A stretch of DNA of 64,000 nucleotides, taken from contig CAWGXZ010000007.1 in NCBI GenBank assembly GCA_963826695.1, forward strand, positions 62,001 to 126,000, written 5' to 3'. How positions within the stretch are numbered: position 1 is the first letter of the stretch; every line of letters begins with the position of its first letter. The translations under genes and the position numbers were made by a program. Below the pieces are notes generated by a model. The model saw nothing but the letters and a program-made list of their open reading frames with translations. It ran no database searches and was not told where the DNA came from. Source of the stretch: CAWGXZ01 sp963826695. GTDB lineage: Bacteria > Pseudomonadota > Gammaproteobacteria > Burkholderiales > Burkholderiaceae_C. Positions 11,367 through 19,397 of the stretch are shown in pieces.

Positions 11367-12139
11367 GATGCTTGCCTATTGGCGCGAACCGACGCACGGG
11401 CGCGCCAGCTCTCCCAGGCGGGAAGCCCGGCATGGGCGGTGAGATCGACCTGCAGGGGTGTGATCGAAACCTCGTCGGCAGCCGTCGCGTGGAAATCGGT
11501 TCCCACGCCTGCCTCGCGTGCGCTGCCTGCCGGACCGATCCAGTAGATCGTCTCGCCGCGGGGATTCTGCTGGGCGATGACCGGCTCGCTGGCATGCCGA
11601 CGCCCGAGCCTGGTGACCTGCCAGGGCCTGCGGTGCGCATCGGCGCGATTCGGAATGTTCACATTCAGCAGCCAGGCCCCGCCAGCCGGTGGCTCGGCAA
11701 TGACCTGCCGGATGATGCTTCGCGCGGTCAACGTGGCGGACCCGAGCTCACGCCATCCCGCCTCGACCTGCGAAAAGGCAATCGCCGGAATGCCGAACAA
11801 ATACCCTTCCATGGCTGCCGCGACGGTGCCCGAGTAGAGCGTGTCGTCACCCATGTTGGCACCCTGGTTGATGCCCGAAACCACGAGATCCGGGCGATGC
11901 TCGAGCAGGCCCGTCAGTGCGAGGTGGACACAGTCCGAGGGGGTGCCGTTGATGTACGCATAGCCGTTGGCGGCGCGGAACACCGAGAGCGGCCGGTTCA
12001 GCGTCAGCGAATTCGAAGTGCCACTCGCGTTCTGTTCGGGCGCCACGACATCGAGCTTGCCCAGGCCCTCGCAAGCGGCGACCAATGCGGCCAGCCCGGG
12101 GGCGAGGTAGCCGTCGTCGTTGGCAATCAGGATCCGCAT
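11363..12139 (-). CDS. surE: 5'/3'-nucleotidase SurE
   Basis: Divalent-metal-dependent nucleotidase/exopolyphosphatase linked to stationary-phase survival. The ATG at 12139 begins MRILIANDDGYLAPGL, the canonical N-terminus with the Asp-Asp metal pair; upstream codons in the same frame are not expected to be translated. Other family motifs are APEQNASGTSNSLTL, YINGTPSDCVHLAL and VVSGINQGANMGDDTLYSGTVAAA. The product has 258 residues, the usual size. It is the first gene of the surE-pcm-nlpD-rlmD cluster, whose members overlap by four bases, implying one transcript. The 198 bases upstream are shared with the divergent response-regulator gene. Confidence 0.97.
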   Translation of the reverse strand: MRILIANDDGYLAPGLAALVAACEGLGKLDVVAPEQNASGTSNSLTLNRPLSVFRAANGYAYINGTPSDCVHLALTGLLEHRPDLVVSGINQGANMGDDTLYSGTVAAAMEGYLFGIPAIAFSQVEAGWRELGSATLTARSIIRQVIAEPPAGGAWLLNVNIPNRADAHRRPWQVTRLGRRHASEPVIAQQNPRGETIYWIGPAGSAREAGVGTDFHATAADEVSITPLQVDLTAHAGLPAWESWRARASVRANRQAS

Positions 12140-12337
12140 CGAAAAGATTGTAGAAGTCGATTCCTGGCGCAAAAGCCCGGGACGCAGCGGACCTTTCCGG
12201 ATTGGCAGACCGCCAAAGACGTGCTGAGCTTCTTTTGGAAGTCCTCCTCTCAAATGAGGATGTCGACGGTTGTCAGGCCTGCGCAAGCTTCATGCGGCTG
12301 CTACGATCGACCGTTGAAACCGTGAGGATTTCACATC

Positions 12338-13081
12338 ATGGCCGTCAAGATTCTGATCGTTGAAGACAATCCCGCCGCGCGTGGTTTTCTTGCGCGCGTT
12401 GCGCAACAAAGCTTCAGCGATACCTTGGAGGTCACCGAGGCCGGCGACCTGCAGACAGCTCGTCGCCATCTTGCCACCCACCACGACCGCACCGCCTCGA
12501 ACGACGCGAGCGCCGCGACCGCGCCCTTTGCGCTGTTGCTGCTCGATCTGGAACTACCCGACGGCCGTGGCACCGATTTGCTCGAGGAAACGGCCGACTA
12601 TCCAGCAACCAAGATCGTCACCACGCTCTACTCGGATGACGACCATCTCTTCCCGGCGTTGCAGCGCGGAGCCGATGGCTACCTGCTGAAGGAAGATCCG
12701 TTCGAGCTGCTTGTCGAAGAGTTGCAGAAGATCGTGCGCGGCGAGCCGCCGCTTTCGCCCGCTGTCGCCCGGCGGTTGCTGAGTCATTTCCGTCGCGGGC
12801 CGAGTGCCGGAAACCCGACGATGCGAAGCGGCGCCGGATTCGTGAGCAGCAGACCCGTTTCGCTCGAGCGTTCGGCGCCGCTGGACTACGACCGTCTTAC
12901 GCCGCGTGAGACCGAGGTGCTCACCTTTCTCAGCAAGGGGTTCACCATCAAGGAGATCGCGAACCTGATGAATATCAAGTGGTTCACGGTCAACGACCAT
13001 ATCAAGTCGATCTACAAGAAGCTGAATGTCTCGAGCCGCGCCGAAGCCGCAGTGATGGCAAGCAAGCAGGGCCTCGTCTAA
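12338..13081 (+). CDS. Response regulator, receiver plus LuxR-type HTH (NarL/FixJ class)
   Basis: A 247-residue two-component response regulator. The receiver domain has the acidic pair E9-D10, the phosphoacceptor Asp at about residue 70 (LLLLDLELPDG) and the conserved Lys at about 118 (YLLKEDP). An insertion of roughly ten residues precedes the phosphorylation strand. A linker of about 40 residues leads to a LuxR-type helix-turn-helix beginning DRLTPRETEVLTFLSKGFT and ending LNVSSRAEAAVMASKQGLV. It lies 46 bases upstream of a histidine kinase and surely pairs with it. The target genes and the signal are unknown; nothing in the immediate neighbourhood is an obvious regulon. Confidence 0.93.
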   Translation: MAVKILIVEDNPAARGFLARVAQQSFSDTLEVTEAGDLQTARRHLATHHDRTASNDASAATAPFALLLLDLELPDGRGTDLLEETADYPATKIVTTLYSDDDHLFPALQRGADGYLLKEDPFELLVEELQKIVRGEPPLSPAVARRLLSHFRRGPSAGNPTMRSGAGFVSSRPVSLERSAPLDYDRLTPRETEVLTFLSKGFTIKEIANLMNIKWFTVNDHIKSIYKKLNVSSRAEAAVMASKQGLV

Positions 13082-13127
13082 CCACACCCTGCGAAGCGGT
13101 TGCGGCGCTGGCGGGACGGGACTCGAC

Positions 13128-15374
13128 ATGCGATCGAGCCGCCCGTCCGATGAGCCGATGCCGATTGGGCTGCCCGCGAGCGGTACCTTGTGGTTCGGAA
13201 GCGACACGCATGTCGGTCGCTTGTCGCGTTGGCGGCTGCGGTTGGCCTTCCTGCTCGCATTTCTGGCATGTGCCGGGGTCGCCGGGCTGACTGACTTGCT
13301 CGCCGGGCAGCATTTGCTGCGCGCGACCTGGCGCAGCAACGCCGATCAGCGGCTGGAACTGGTTGCCAGTCGCGACCCGGCACTTGATGCCATGCGCGGC
13401 GCGGTTCTGGCGTCGATCACCAGCCACTCCGGCGAGATCGCGTTGCCCGACGCGCTTGCACTGCAACGTTCGTCCCGCTGGATTCCCGACGACAAGCAGC
13501 GTGCGCAACATCCGCGGCTCCACGCCAGGCTCGAAACCGTGCTCGGCGACGATCACGTTCGGCTGTATTTCGCGTCGGGCGAGCGTATCGAGCTGGCGCT
13601 GCGCCCCCGGGGCGTTCTGGGCTTGCCGGCGATGTACTGGCTGTTTTCGATGCTGGCACTGGCGGTCGCTGCCAGCGGCGTGCTGCTCGCACTCGGCAGA
13701 GCTACCCTGCAGTCGTGGCTCTATGCGACCATGGCTTTGTGCCAGGCAGGCAACCTGCTGTTCATCGCCGTACAGACCACGGCCGACCTGGGCTTGCCGG
13801 CCAGGCTGAGCCATCTGGATCTGCCACTGCGCCAGGCATTCGACCTGGTCACGGCGGCAGCGTTCGTGCATTTCGTCAGCCTTAGTCCAAAGCGGCTGCC
13901 GAACAATGGGGCGATTGCTGCGACCGGCTGGGGCTTCGCGGCGGCCATTGCACTGCTCGGCTCGAGTCCCGCGTTCGCGCACGCCTGGTGGACGGTGCAA
14001 CTCGGCGTTGCGCTGCTTGCAACGGCCGCTGTCGTCCTGCTGGGCTGGTCGCACGCTCTTGAACCGCATCCCTATGCGCTGCTGCTGCGACGATTTTGCA
14101 TTGCTGCTGTCGCGACCTGGCTGCTTCTGACGGTTGGCGTCAGCGCCGCTGGCGACCTCGGCGGGCCTTCGGCTTTGGTAGAAGCCGTCGGCCCGACGGT
14201 CTGGTACGTGTTCCTCGCCTCGTTGCTGCTGCTGGCGCCCATGCTGTCGCGCTCCCAGCACGTCATGCGTGAGTTCTCGCTGCTCGCTGCACTCAGCACC
14301 ATCGTCACCTCGCTCGACTTGCTGTTCGTTTCCGTTTTCTCTCTGGGCCCATTCACGTCGCTGACGCTGTCGCTTTTTGCATCGCTCGCTGTTTATGCCG
14401 GTACACGGCAATGGATCCTCGACCGGCTGCTCGGCAATGCGGTACTGACCACCGAGCGAACCTTCGAGCATCTCTACCGCACCGTGCGCGAAGTCGAGCG
14501 GCGTCCGGAGCGCGCGCCGGCGCTGCTTGCCCAGCTCCTGCGCCGCCTCTTCGAGCCGGTCGAAATGCGGCTGGTCGACGTCGTCAGCAGCGTGGCAACA
14601 GTCACCTCCGATGGCGGGTCGATGACGGTGCCCCTGCCCCAGCTGGGCGACGAGTCACCCCCGCGGTCACTCCTGCTTCGTTTTGCCCACCACGGTCGAC
14701 ACCTCTTCACCCGCGAGGATGCAAGGCTGAGCGAGCGCATCGTCGAACAACTCGAACGTGCCGTGCGATTCGACAACGCGGTCGAGCAAGGTCGCAGCGA
14801 GGAACGCATGCGTCTGGCGCAGGATCTTCATGACGACATCGGCGCCCGACTGCTGACGCTGATGTACAAGTCAGCGGACCCGGAGATCGAGAATTACCTG
14901 CGCCACACGCTGCAGGACTTGAAGACGCTGACCCGCGGGCTGGCTGCATCGAGCCACCGCCTGGGCGATGCAGCTGCCGAATGGAAGGCCGATCTCCAGC
15001 AGCGCCTCGCGGCGGCCGGCATCGAGCTGGCGTGGCACAGTGCGTTCGATGCCGATCCGATCCTGGCAGTCGGTCCCTGGTCGGCACTGACGCGCATCCT
15101 TCGCGAGCTGGCGAGCAACGCACTGGCGCACGCACGCGCCTCGCGCATCGAGGTTTCGATCGAACTCGCCGGCGACCGCCTCTGCCTGGTGGTCAGCGAC
15201 AACGGTGTCGGCAGATCGCCAGCCGCATGGGACGCTGGCCTGGGCGTCGGAGGCGTCCGGAAGCGGGTGCGCCAGTTGGGCGGCGAAGTGGTCTGGAGCG
15301 TCAACCAGCCGAGCGGCATTCGCTGCCAGGTCGAGCTTCCACGCCCCGACACCATGAACGACACTTCCGCTTGA
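13128..15374 (+). CDS. Multi-pass membrane sensor histidine kinase (HisKA_3 class)
   Basis: A 748-residue kinase. One TM helix at residues 37-58 is followed by a short periplasmic region (about 60-165), then seven or so further TM helices between 168 and 425. This arrangement recalls 7TM-DISM-type sensors, although the extracytoplasmic part is small. The dimerisation box is LAQDLHDDIGARLLTL with the phosphorylated His at about 568, as in NarX/DesK-like kinases. The ATPase domain has the N-box ELASNALAHA (Asn 664), DNGVG (Asp 691) and the G-box GLGVGGVRKRV. It follows its response regulator by 46 bases. The ligand cannot be inferred. Confidence 0.93.
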   Translation: MRSSRPSDEPMPIGLPASGTLWFGSDTHVGRLSRWRLRLAFLLAFLACAGVAGLTDLLAGQHLLRATWRSNADQRLELVASRDPALDAMRGAVLASITSHSGEIALPDALALQRSSRWIPDDKQRAQHPRLHARLETVLGDDHVRLYFASGERIELALRPRGVLGLPAMYWLFSMLALAVAASGVLLALGRATLQSWLYATMALCQAGNLLFIAVQTTADLGLPARLSHLDLPLRQAFDLVTAAAFVHFVSLSPKRLPNNGAIAATGWGFAAAIALLGSSPAFAHAWWTVQLGVALLATAAVVLLGWSHALEPHPYALLLRRFCIAAVATWLLLTVGVSAAGDLGGPSALVEAVGPTVWYVFLASLLLLAPMLSRSQHVMREFSLLAALSTIVTSLDLLFVSVFSLGPFTSLTLSLFASLAVYAGTRQWILDRLLGNAVLTTERTFEHLYRTVREVERRPERAPALLAQLLRRLFEPVEMRLVDVVSSVATVTSDGGSMTVPLPQLGDESPPRSLLLRFAHHGRHLFTREDARLSERIVEQLERAVRFDNAVEQGRSEERMRLAQDLHDDIGARLLTLMYKSADPEIENYLRHTLQDLKTLTRGLAASSHRLGDAAAEWKADLQQRLAAAGIELAWHSAFDADPILAVGPWSALTRILRELASNALAHARASRIEVSIELAGDRLCLVVSDNGVGRSPAAWDAGLGVGGVRKRVRQLGGEVVWSVNQPSGIRCQVELPRPDTMNDTSA

Positions 15375-15581
15375 GCGGCACGGTCGAGCCACTGCAGTCA
15401 GCCCGCGGGTGTTGTGATGCTTCTGCCCAAGCCGCAGGGTGGAGCGGATCAAACGCCTGTTCAGAGCAGCGCCGGCGCTTGCAATCGAGACACGATCGGG
15501 CCGGCAACGTGCTGCAGCCCGCTCTGCTCCTCTGTCGCGGAAGCGACGTACAGCGACTTTTTCACTTGAAAAGGAAATTCA

Positions 15582-16316
15582 ATGCAGCCCGGTTTGCCCG
15601 ACCTGAGCGATGTCAAGGCAATGGCCTTCGACGTCTTCGGAACCGTCGTCGACTGGCGCGGCAGCATCATTGCGGAAATGGAGGTGCTTGGCCGCCGTCT
15701 CGACATCGAGGGCGACTGGCCCGCGTTTGCGGACGCCTGGCGCGCTGGCTACCAGCCGGCGATGCAGCGGGTTCGCACCGGCGAATTGCCATGGCTGCGC
15801 ATCGACGCCTTGCACCGCCTGATCCTCGATGACATTCGCCCGCACTTCGGCCTGCAGTCGCTGCCGGAGAGCGAATGCGCGCATTTGAACCACGTCTGGC
15901 ACCGGCTTTCGCCCTGGCCCGACAGCGTCGAAGGCCTGACGCGACTGAAGCGGCAATTCACCATCACCACGCTGTCCAACGGCAACTTTTCTTTGCTGAC
16001 CAACATGGCCAAGCATGCGGGGTTGCCGTGGGACTGCGTTGTCTCGGCCGAGTTGTTCCGCCACTACAAGCCTGATTGCGAGACCTACCTGGGCGCCGCC
16101 GACCTGCTCGGCATTTCTCCGCACCAGCTGATGCTCGTCGCCTGCCATCCTGGCGACCTGCGCGCTGCCCGGTCCGCGGGGCTGCGAACCGGCTACGTGG
16201 CACGGCCGCTGGAAAACGGCCCAGGCAAGCCACCCGAGCGGCTGGACGACGGCGAGTTCGACCTCGTTGCAAGCGACTTCATCGATCTCGCTTCACGGCT
16301 TGCGTGCGCCGCCTGA
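15582..16316 (+). CDS. HAD superfamily hydrolase, (S)-2-haloacid dehalogenase type II-like
   Basis: A 244-residue HAD enzyme. The N-terminal motif is MAFDVFGTVVDW with the nucleophile Asp at about residue 17. The second motif TTLSNGNF carries the Ser/Asn pair typical of type II haloacid dehalogenases. Lys and the acidic third motif follow in HYKPDCETY and LVACHPGDLRAARSAGL. The fold class is clear; the substrate is not, since many type II relatives are general phosphatases or of unknown role. A ribosome-site-like AAGGAAA lies just upstream of the ATG. The 207 bases before it hold no other gene I can support. It is followed closely by a small secreted protein gene. Confidence 0.88.
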   Translation: MQPGLPDLSDVKAMAFDVFGTVVDWRGSIIAEMEVLGRRLDIEGDWPAFADAWRAGYQPAMQRVRTGELPWLRIDALHRLILDDIRPHFGLQSLPESECAHLNHVWHRLSPWPDSVEGLTRLKRQFTITTLSNGNFSLLTNMAKHAGLPWDCVVSAELFRHYKPDCETYLGAADLLGISPHQLMLVACHPGDLRAARSAGLRTGYVARPLENGPGKPPERLDDGEFDLVASDFIDLASRLACAA

Positions 16317-16376
16317 TTGCCCGGGTCCCTTAGCATGCGGGCGCTGCCCCTTCACCCCGCTGGAGCGTTTTGTCCG

Positions 16377-16694
16377 ATGCGCGCTTTACCTGCCCTCTCC
16401 GCGACCCTGGTCTTCTTGCTGCCGGCGTCTTCGTTCGGCTATTGCTTCTCGGTCTATACGCCGCGCAACGAACTCATCTACCAATCGACGGAAACGCCGG
16501 TCGATCTGTCGCGGCCGATCTCGGTCGAACTGCGGGCGCGTTATCCCAACCACCACCTTGTTTTCATACCGGACCAGTCGCGTTGCGCCTCGGTGGGCGT
16601 GCTGCCGACCGCCGAAACTACAGACCACGGCCTGGCCCTCATCAGCGCAGAGAGAAATCCCCGGTATTCGAGGCGGCGCACCGACCGCGAATAG
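16377..16694 (+). CDS. Small secreted protein of unknown function
   Basis: From the ATG at 16377 the product is about 105 residues with a good signal peptide (MRALPALSATLVFLLPASSFG, probably cleaved before YCFSVYTP). The mature part is short and polar, with segments such as RNELIYQSTETPVDL and YPNHHLVFIPDQSRC. Two cysteines, one near each end of that region, could form a disulfide. I do not recognise the family. An upstream in-frame ATG at 16317 touches the stop of the HAD gene but would destroy the signal peptide, so I prefer 16377. The stop lies 65 bases from the end of the convergent tRNA-Gly gene. Confidence 0.6.
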   Translation: MRALPALSATLVFLLPASSFGYCFSVYTPRNELIYQSTETPVDLSRPISVELRARYPNHHLVFIPDQSRCASVGVLPTAETTDHGLALISAERNPRYSRRRTDRE

Positions 16695-16759
16695 CAGTTC
16701 CGCAGCAGCGAATCACTGGCGATGAATCCACTGGATTGCCTTGCCAAGCCTGGGCCAGG

Positions 16760-16833
16760 TGGAGCGGGTGAAGGGAATCGAACCCTCGTATGAAGCTTGG
16801 GAAGCTGCCGTTCTGCCATTGAACTACACCCGC
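16760..16833 (-). tRNA. tRNA-Gly, anticodon CCC
   Basis: The reverse strand folds as a complete 74-base tRNA with an encoded CCA. The acceptor stem is GCGGGTG/CACCCGC, the D-arm GTTC...GAAC, the anticodon loop TTCCCAA (anticodon CCC) and the T-loop TTCGATT. It closely matches the E. coli glyU type. The anticodon stem GCAGC/GCTTC holds one C-U mismatch at position 28-42, where I would expect a C-G pair. A decoding specificity of GGG codons fits the high GC. Confidence 0.96.
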
Positions 16834-16864
16834 ACGGTGCAAATTATAGGCAGGGGCGCTCGCC

Positions 16865-18454
16865 TCAGCCGTTGACGACCAGCCACTCGATCAGCGAATC
16901 GAGCGCGATGACGCCGGCATCGGCACGTGGATGGTTGAGCAGTGCGGCGACGGCGTAGACCTCGCCACTTCGGCCGCGCACATAGCCCGCCAGCGTGCGC
17001 GCATCGGTGAGCGTTCCTGTTTTCAGCTGGGCGCGGCCGGTGGCCGGACTGTCGCGGAAACGGTTGCCGAGGGTTCCGTCGAGGCCGGCGAGCGGCAGCG
17101 AGCCGACGAAGACCTTTGCATTCTTGTCGACCCACCCCTTGCGCAACAAGGCCACCATCGCGCGTGGCTTGCCGCGCTCGGTGCGCGAGAGTCCCGAGCC
17201 GTTGTCGATCTCGATATCGCCTGGCGCAATGCCGCGGCTGCGAAGCCAGGTTTGCAGCCGCCTGCGTGCAGCTTCCAAGGTTGCAGGTTGTTTCGGGAAA
17301 CCGGGCGAGAGCGAGAGCAACAGATGGCGCGCCGCGAGGTTGTCGCTCGTCTTGTTGATATGGGTCACCGCCTGATGCAGCGGTGCCGACGAATGCAGCG
17401 CAAACGCCGGCGGTTGCGCTGCCGCACCCGCAACGGCGCGGCTCGCGAGCGGTGGCTTGGGGGCGCTCGGCACCGGCGCAGTGACACGGTCGACGACCTT
17501 CCCATGGAGCACACCCCCCTGGGCCTTCCAGATGGCCGCGATCGCCCGGTCGGTCAGATCGGCCTCGCTGAGCATCGCGATGGAGATGTTGCGCGTGCCA
17601 CAGGCCGACGGCCACGAACCCTTGATGCGCAAGACCAGCGACTCCGGACGGCTGTCCCACTCGGCCAGCGTCTCGCAGCGCCCGCTGCTGCCGACTTCAT
17701 TCGACAGGACGACGTTCTCCAGCTGCGGCGCCAGCACGACGCTCGGCTTCTGCCCGCGGGGTGCATCGATCTTCACCCGCAGCACACCGTCATTGAGCTG
17801 CAGAGCGCTCGGCCAGGCATGGTGGGGACGATCGGCGCCGGGCCGCGGCGTGTTCACGTGATCGGCTTCGCTGAGGCGAAACGCGCTCCGATCGACGACG
17901 AGGTTGCCGGCAATCTCCCGCACGCCCATGGACTGCAGGCGGGCAAACCAACCCGCCAGCTCGTCGGCGCTGAGACTGGCATTGCCGCCGCCGACGATGG
18001 CGAGGTCACCTTCGACGCGTCCGTTGACTAGCGGGCCTTCCAGTCGCGCCTGGGTATGCCAGCGATAAGCCGGCCCCAGCAGATCGAGCGCAGCGAGCGT
18101 GACCACGATTTTGGTCGTCGAAGCCAGCACGAAGGACCGCTCGGCGTTCAACGCAAACCAGGCGCGCGGGCCACTCATCGCCTGCACGTAGACGCCCAGA
18201 CTTTCCAGCGGCAGGTCGGCGCGGCGCAGGGCATCGAGCACCGGCTCCGGCAGTGTTTCCTGCAATGGCGTGGGATCGTACGCAGCGGGCGGTTCGGGGG
18301 CACCGCGTGCAAGGCCGATGAGCGGCGCTGCGGCCGCAAGCAGCACGAAGGCGATGCGTCGCCACGCCCTACCGCTCGCCAAAGGCGCTGGCGCAGCAAA
18401 TCCGCAGCGTCCTGTCTCTGTCAGTGAAGTGTTCCGCCCACCCTGCTCCGGCAC
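16865..18454 (-). CDS. dacB: D-alanyl-D-alanine carboxypeptidase/endopeptidase (PBP4)
   Basis: Class C low-molecular-weight penicillin-binding protein that trims or cleaves peptidoglycan cross-links in the periplasm. A hydrophobic segment at about residues 33-50 (IAFVLLAAAAPLIGLARG) serves as the signal. The three active-site motifs are present: S-T-T-K at about 112-115 (LASTTKIVVTL), S-D-N (INKTSDNLAARH) and K-T-G near the C-terminus (QLKTGTLTDARTLAGYVRG). The long insert between motifs 1 and 2 is typical of PBP4 (529 residues here). The start codon is a GTG at 18454. It is divergent from trmB, with 150 bases between, and its 3' end is 31 bases from tRNA-Gly. Confidence 0.94.
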   Translation of the reverse strand: MPEQGGRNTSLTETGRCGFAAPAPLASGRAWRRIAFVLLAAAAPLIGLARGAPEPPAAYDPTPLQETLPEPVLDALRRADLPLESLGVYVQAMSGPRAWFALNAERSFVLASTTKIVVTLAALDLLGPAYRWHTQARLEGPLVNGRVEGDLAIVGGGNASLSADELAGWFARLQSMGVREIAGNLVVDRSAFRLSEADHVNTPRPGADRPHHAWPSALQLNDGVLRVKIDAPRGQKPSVVLAPQLENVVLSNEVGSSGRCETLAEWDSRPESLVLRIKGSWPSACGTRNISIAMLSEADLTDRAIAAIWKAQGGVLHGKVVDRVTAPVPSAPKPPLASRAVAGAAAQPPAFALHSSAPLHQAVTHINKTSDNLAARHLLLSLSPGFPKQPATLEAARRRLQTWLRSRGIAPGDIEIDNGSGLSRTERGKPRAMVALLRKGWVDKNAKVFVGSLPLAGLDGTLGNRFRDSPATGRAQLKTGTLTDARTLAGYVRGRSGEVYAVAALLNHPRADAGVIALDSLIEWLVVNG

Positions 18455-18604
18455 AATCTGCCCTCTTTGTCACCGTCGGCGCCACGTCATGGCGTCCTGC
18501 CCCTGCGGCACCGACTCGGGTGGCACGGGTGCCGTCTCGGACACACCGCGTGCATGTGGCGCCGGGGCCTGACCCAGCCGAGAAGCAAGCCTGGTACCCA
18601 CTGA

Positions 18605-19309
18605 ATGCCCACCCCTTCGAACGTACCGCCAAAGCCATCCGGCGAACGACCCCACGTTCGCAGCTATGTCGTCCGCGCGGGTCGGATGGGCAGCGGCCAG
18701 CAGCGGGCGCTGCAGCAGCTCGGCCCACGGTTGGTGCTGCCGTTCCAGCCGTTGCCCGTCAACGCGTCGAAGATTTTCAATCGTCGGGCGCCGCTGATTC
18801 TGGAGATCGGCTTCGGCATGGGGCTGGCGACTGCCGCCATCGCCGCTGCACGCCCCGATACCGACTTCATCGGCATCGAGGTTCATCCCCCGGGCGTCGG
18901 TTCTCTGCTGCAACGCATCGACGAACTCGGCCTCGGCAATCTTCGGCTGGTCCAGCACGATGCAGTCGAGGTCGTCGAGCGAATGATCGCGCCCGACTCG
19001 CTGCACGGTGTGCATGTCTTCTTCCCGGACCCCTGGCCGAAGAAGCGGCACCACAAGCGCCGCCTGTTGAACCCGGCCTTCGTCGGCTTGTTGGCCAGCC
19101 GGCTTGTCCCGGGCGGGAGGCTGCACTGTGCCACCGACTGGCAGCCCTATGCCGAGCAGATGCTCGAGGTGCTGTCGGCCGAGCCGCTGCTCGAGAACAC
19201 CGTCGCTGGCTTTGCGACCCGACCCGACTACCGCCCGCTGACGAAATTCGAGCAGCGCGGGCTGGCGCTCGGCCACGGCGTTTGGGATCTGATCTTCCAG
19301 CGCCGCTGA
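18605..19309 (+). CDS. trmB: tRNA (guanine-46-N7)-methyltransferase TrmB
   Basis: Makes m7G46 in the variable loop of tRNAs using SAM. The 234-residue product begins with a polar N-terminal tail, then RSYVVRAGRMGSGQQRAL, the SAM-binding LEIGFGMGLATAAIA and GIEVHPPGVG, the catalytic region VFFPDPWPKKRHHKRRL and ATDWQPYAEQML. The last of these with FEQRGLALGHGVWDL ends the family pattern. All TrmB signature blocks are present and the length is ordinary. The gene is followed by a hairpin that serves the converging glycine-zipper gene. Confidence 0.97.
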   Translation: MPTPSNVPPKPSGERPHVRSYVVRAGRMGSGQQRALQQLGPRLVLPFQPLPVNASKIFNRRAPLILEIGFGMGLATAAIAAARPDTDFIGIEVHPPGVGSLLQRIDELGLGNLRLVQHDAVEVVERMIAPDSLHGVHVFFPDPWPKKRHHKRRLLNPAFVGLLASRLVPGGRLHCATDWQPYAEQMLEVLSAEPLLENTVAGFATRPDYRPLTKFEQRGLALGHGVWDLIFQRR

Positions 19310-19312
19310 CGG

Positions 19313-19347
19313 AAAAACGGGGCGCACTGCGTTCGCGATGCGCCCCG
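19313..19347 (-). terminator. Rho-independent terminator for the glycine-zipper gene
   Basis: On the reverse strand, CGGGGCGCA pairs with TGCGCCCCG across a 12-base loop and is followed by TTTTT. It lies 51 bases past the stop of the glycine-zipper gene (19398) and immediately after the trmB stop. Read forward there is no T run, so it acts mainly for the reverse-strand transcript. Confidence 0.88.
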
Positions 19348-19397
19348 CTGGCTTCTGCCTGCCCCGGACCGGCGGCAGTGCGGCCTGTTTCTGCGGC

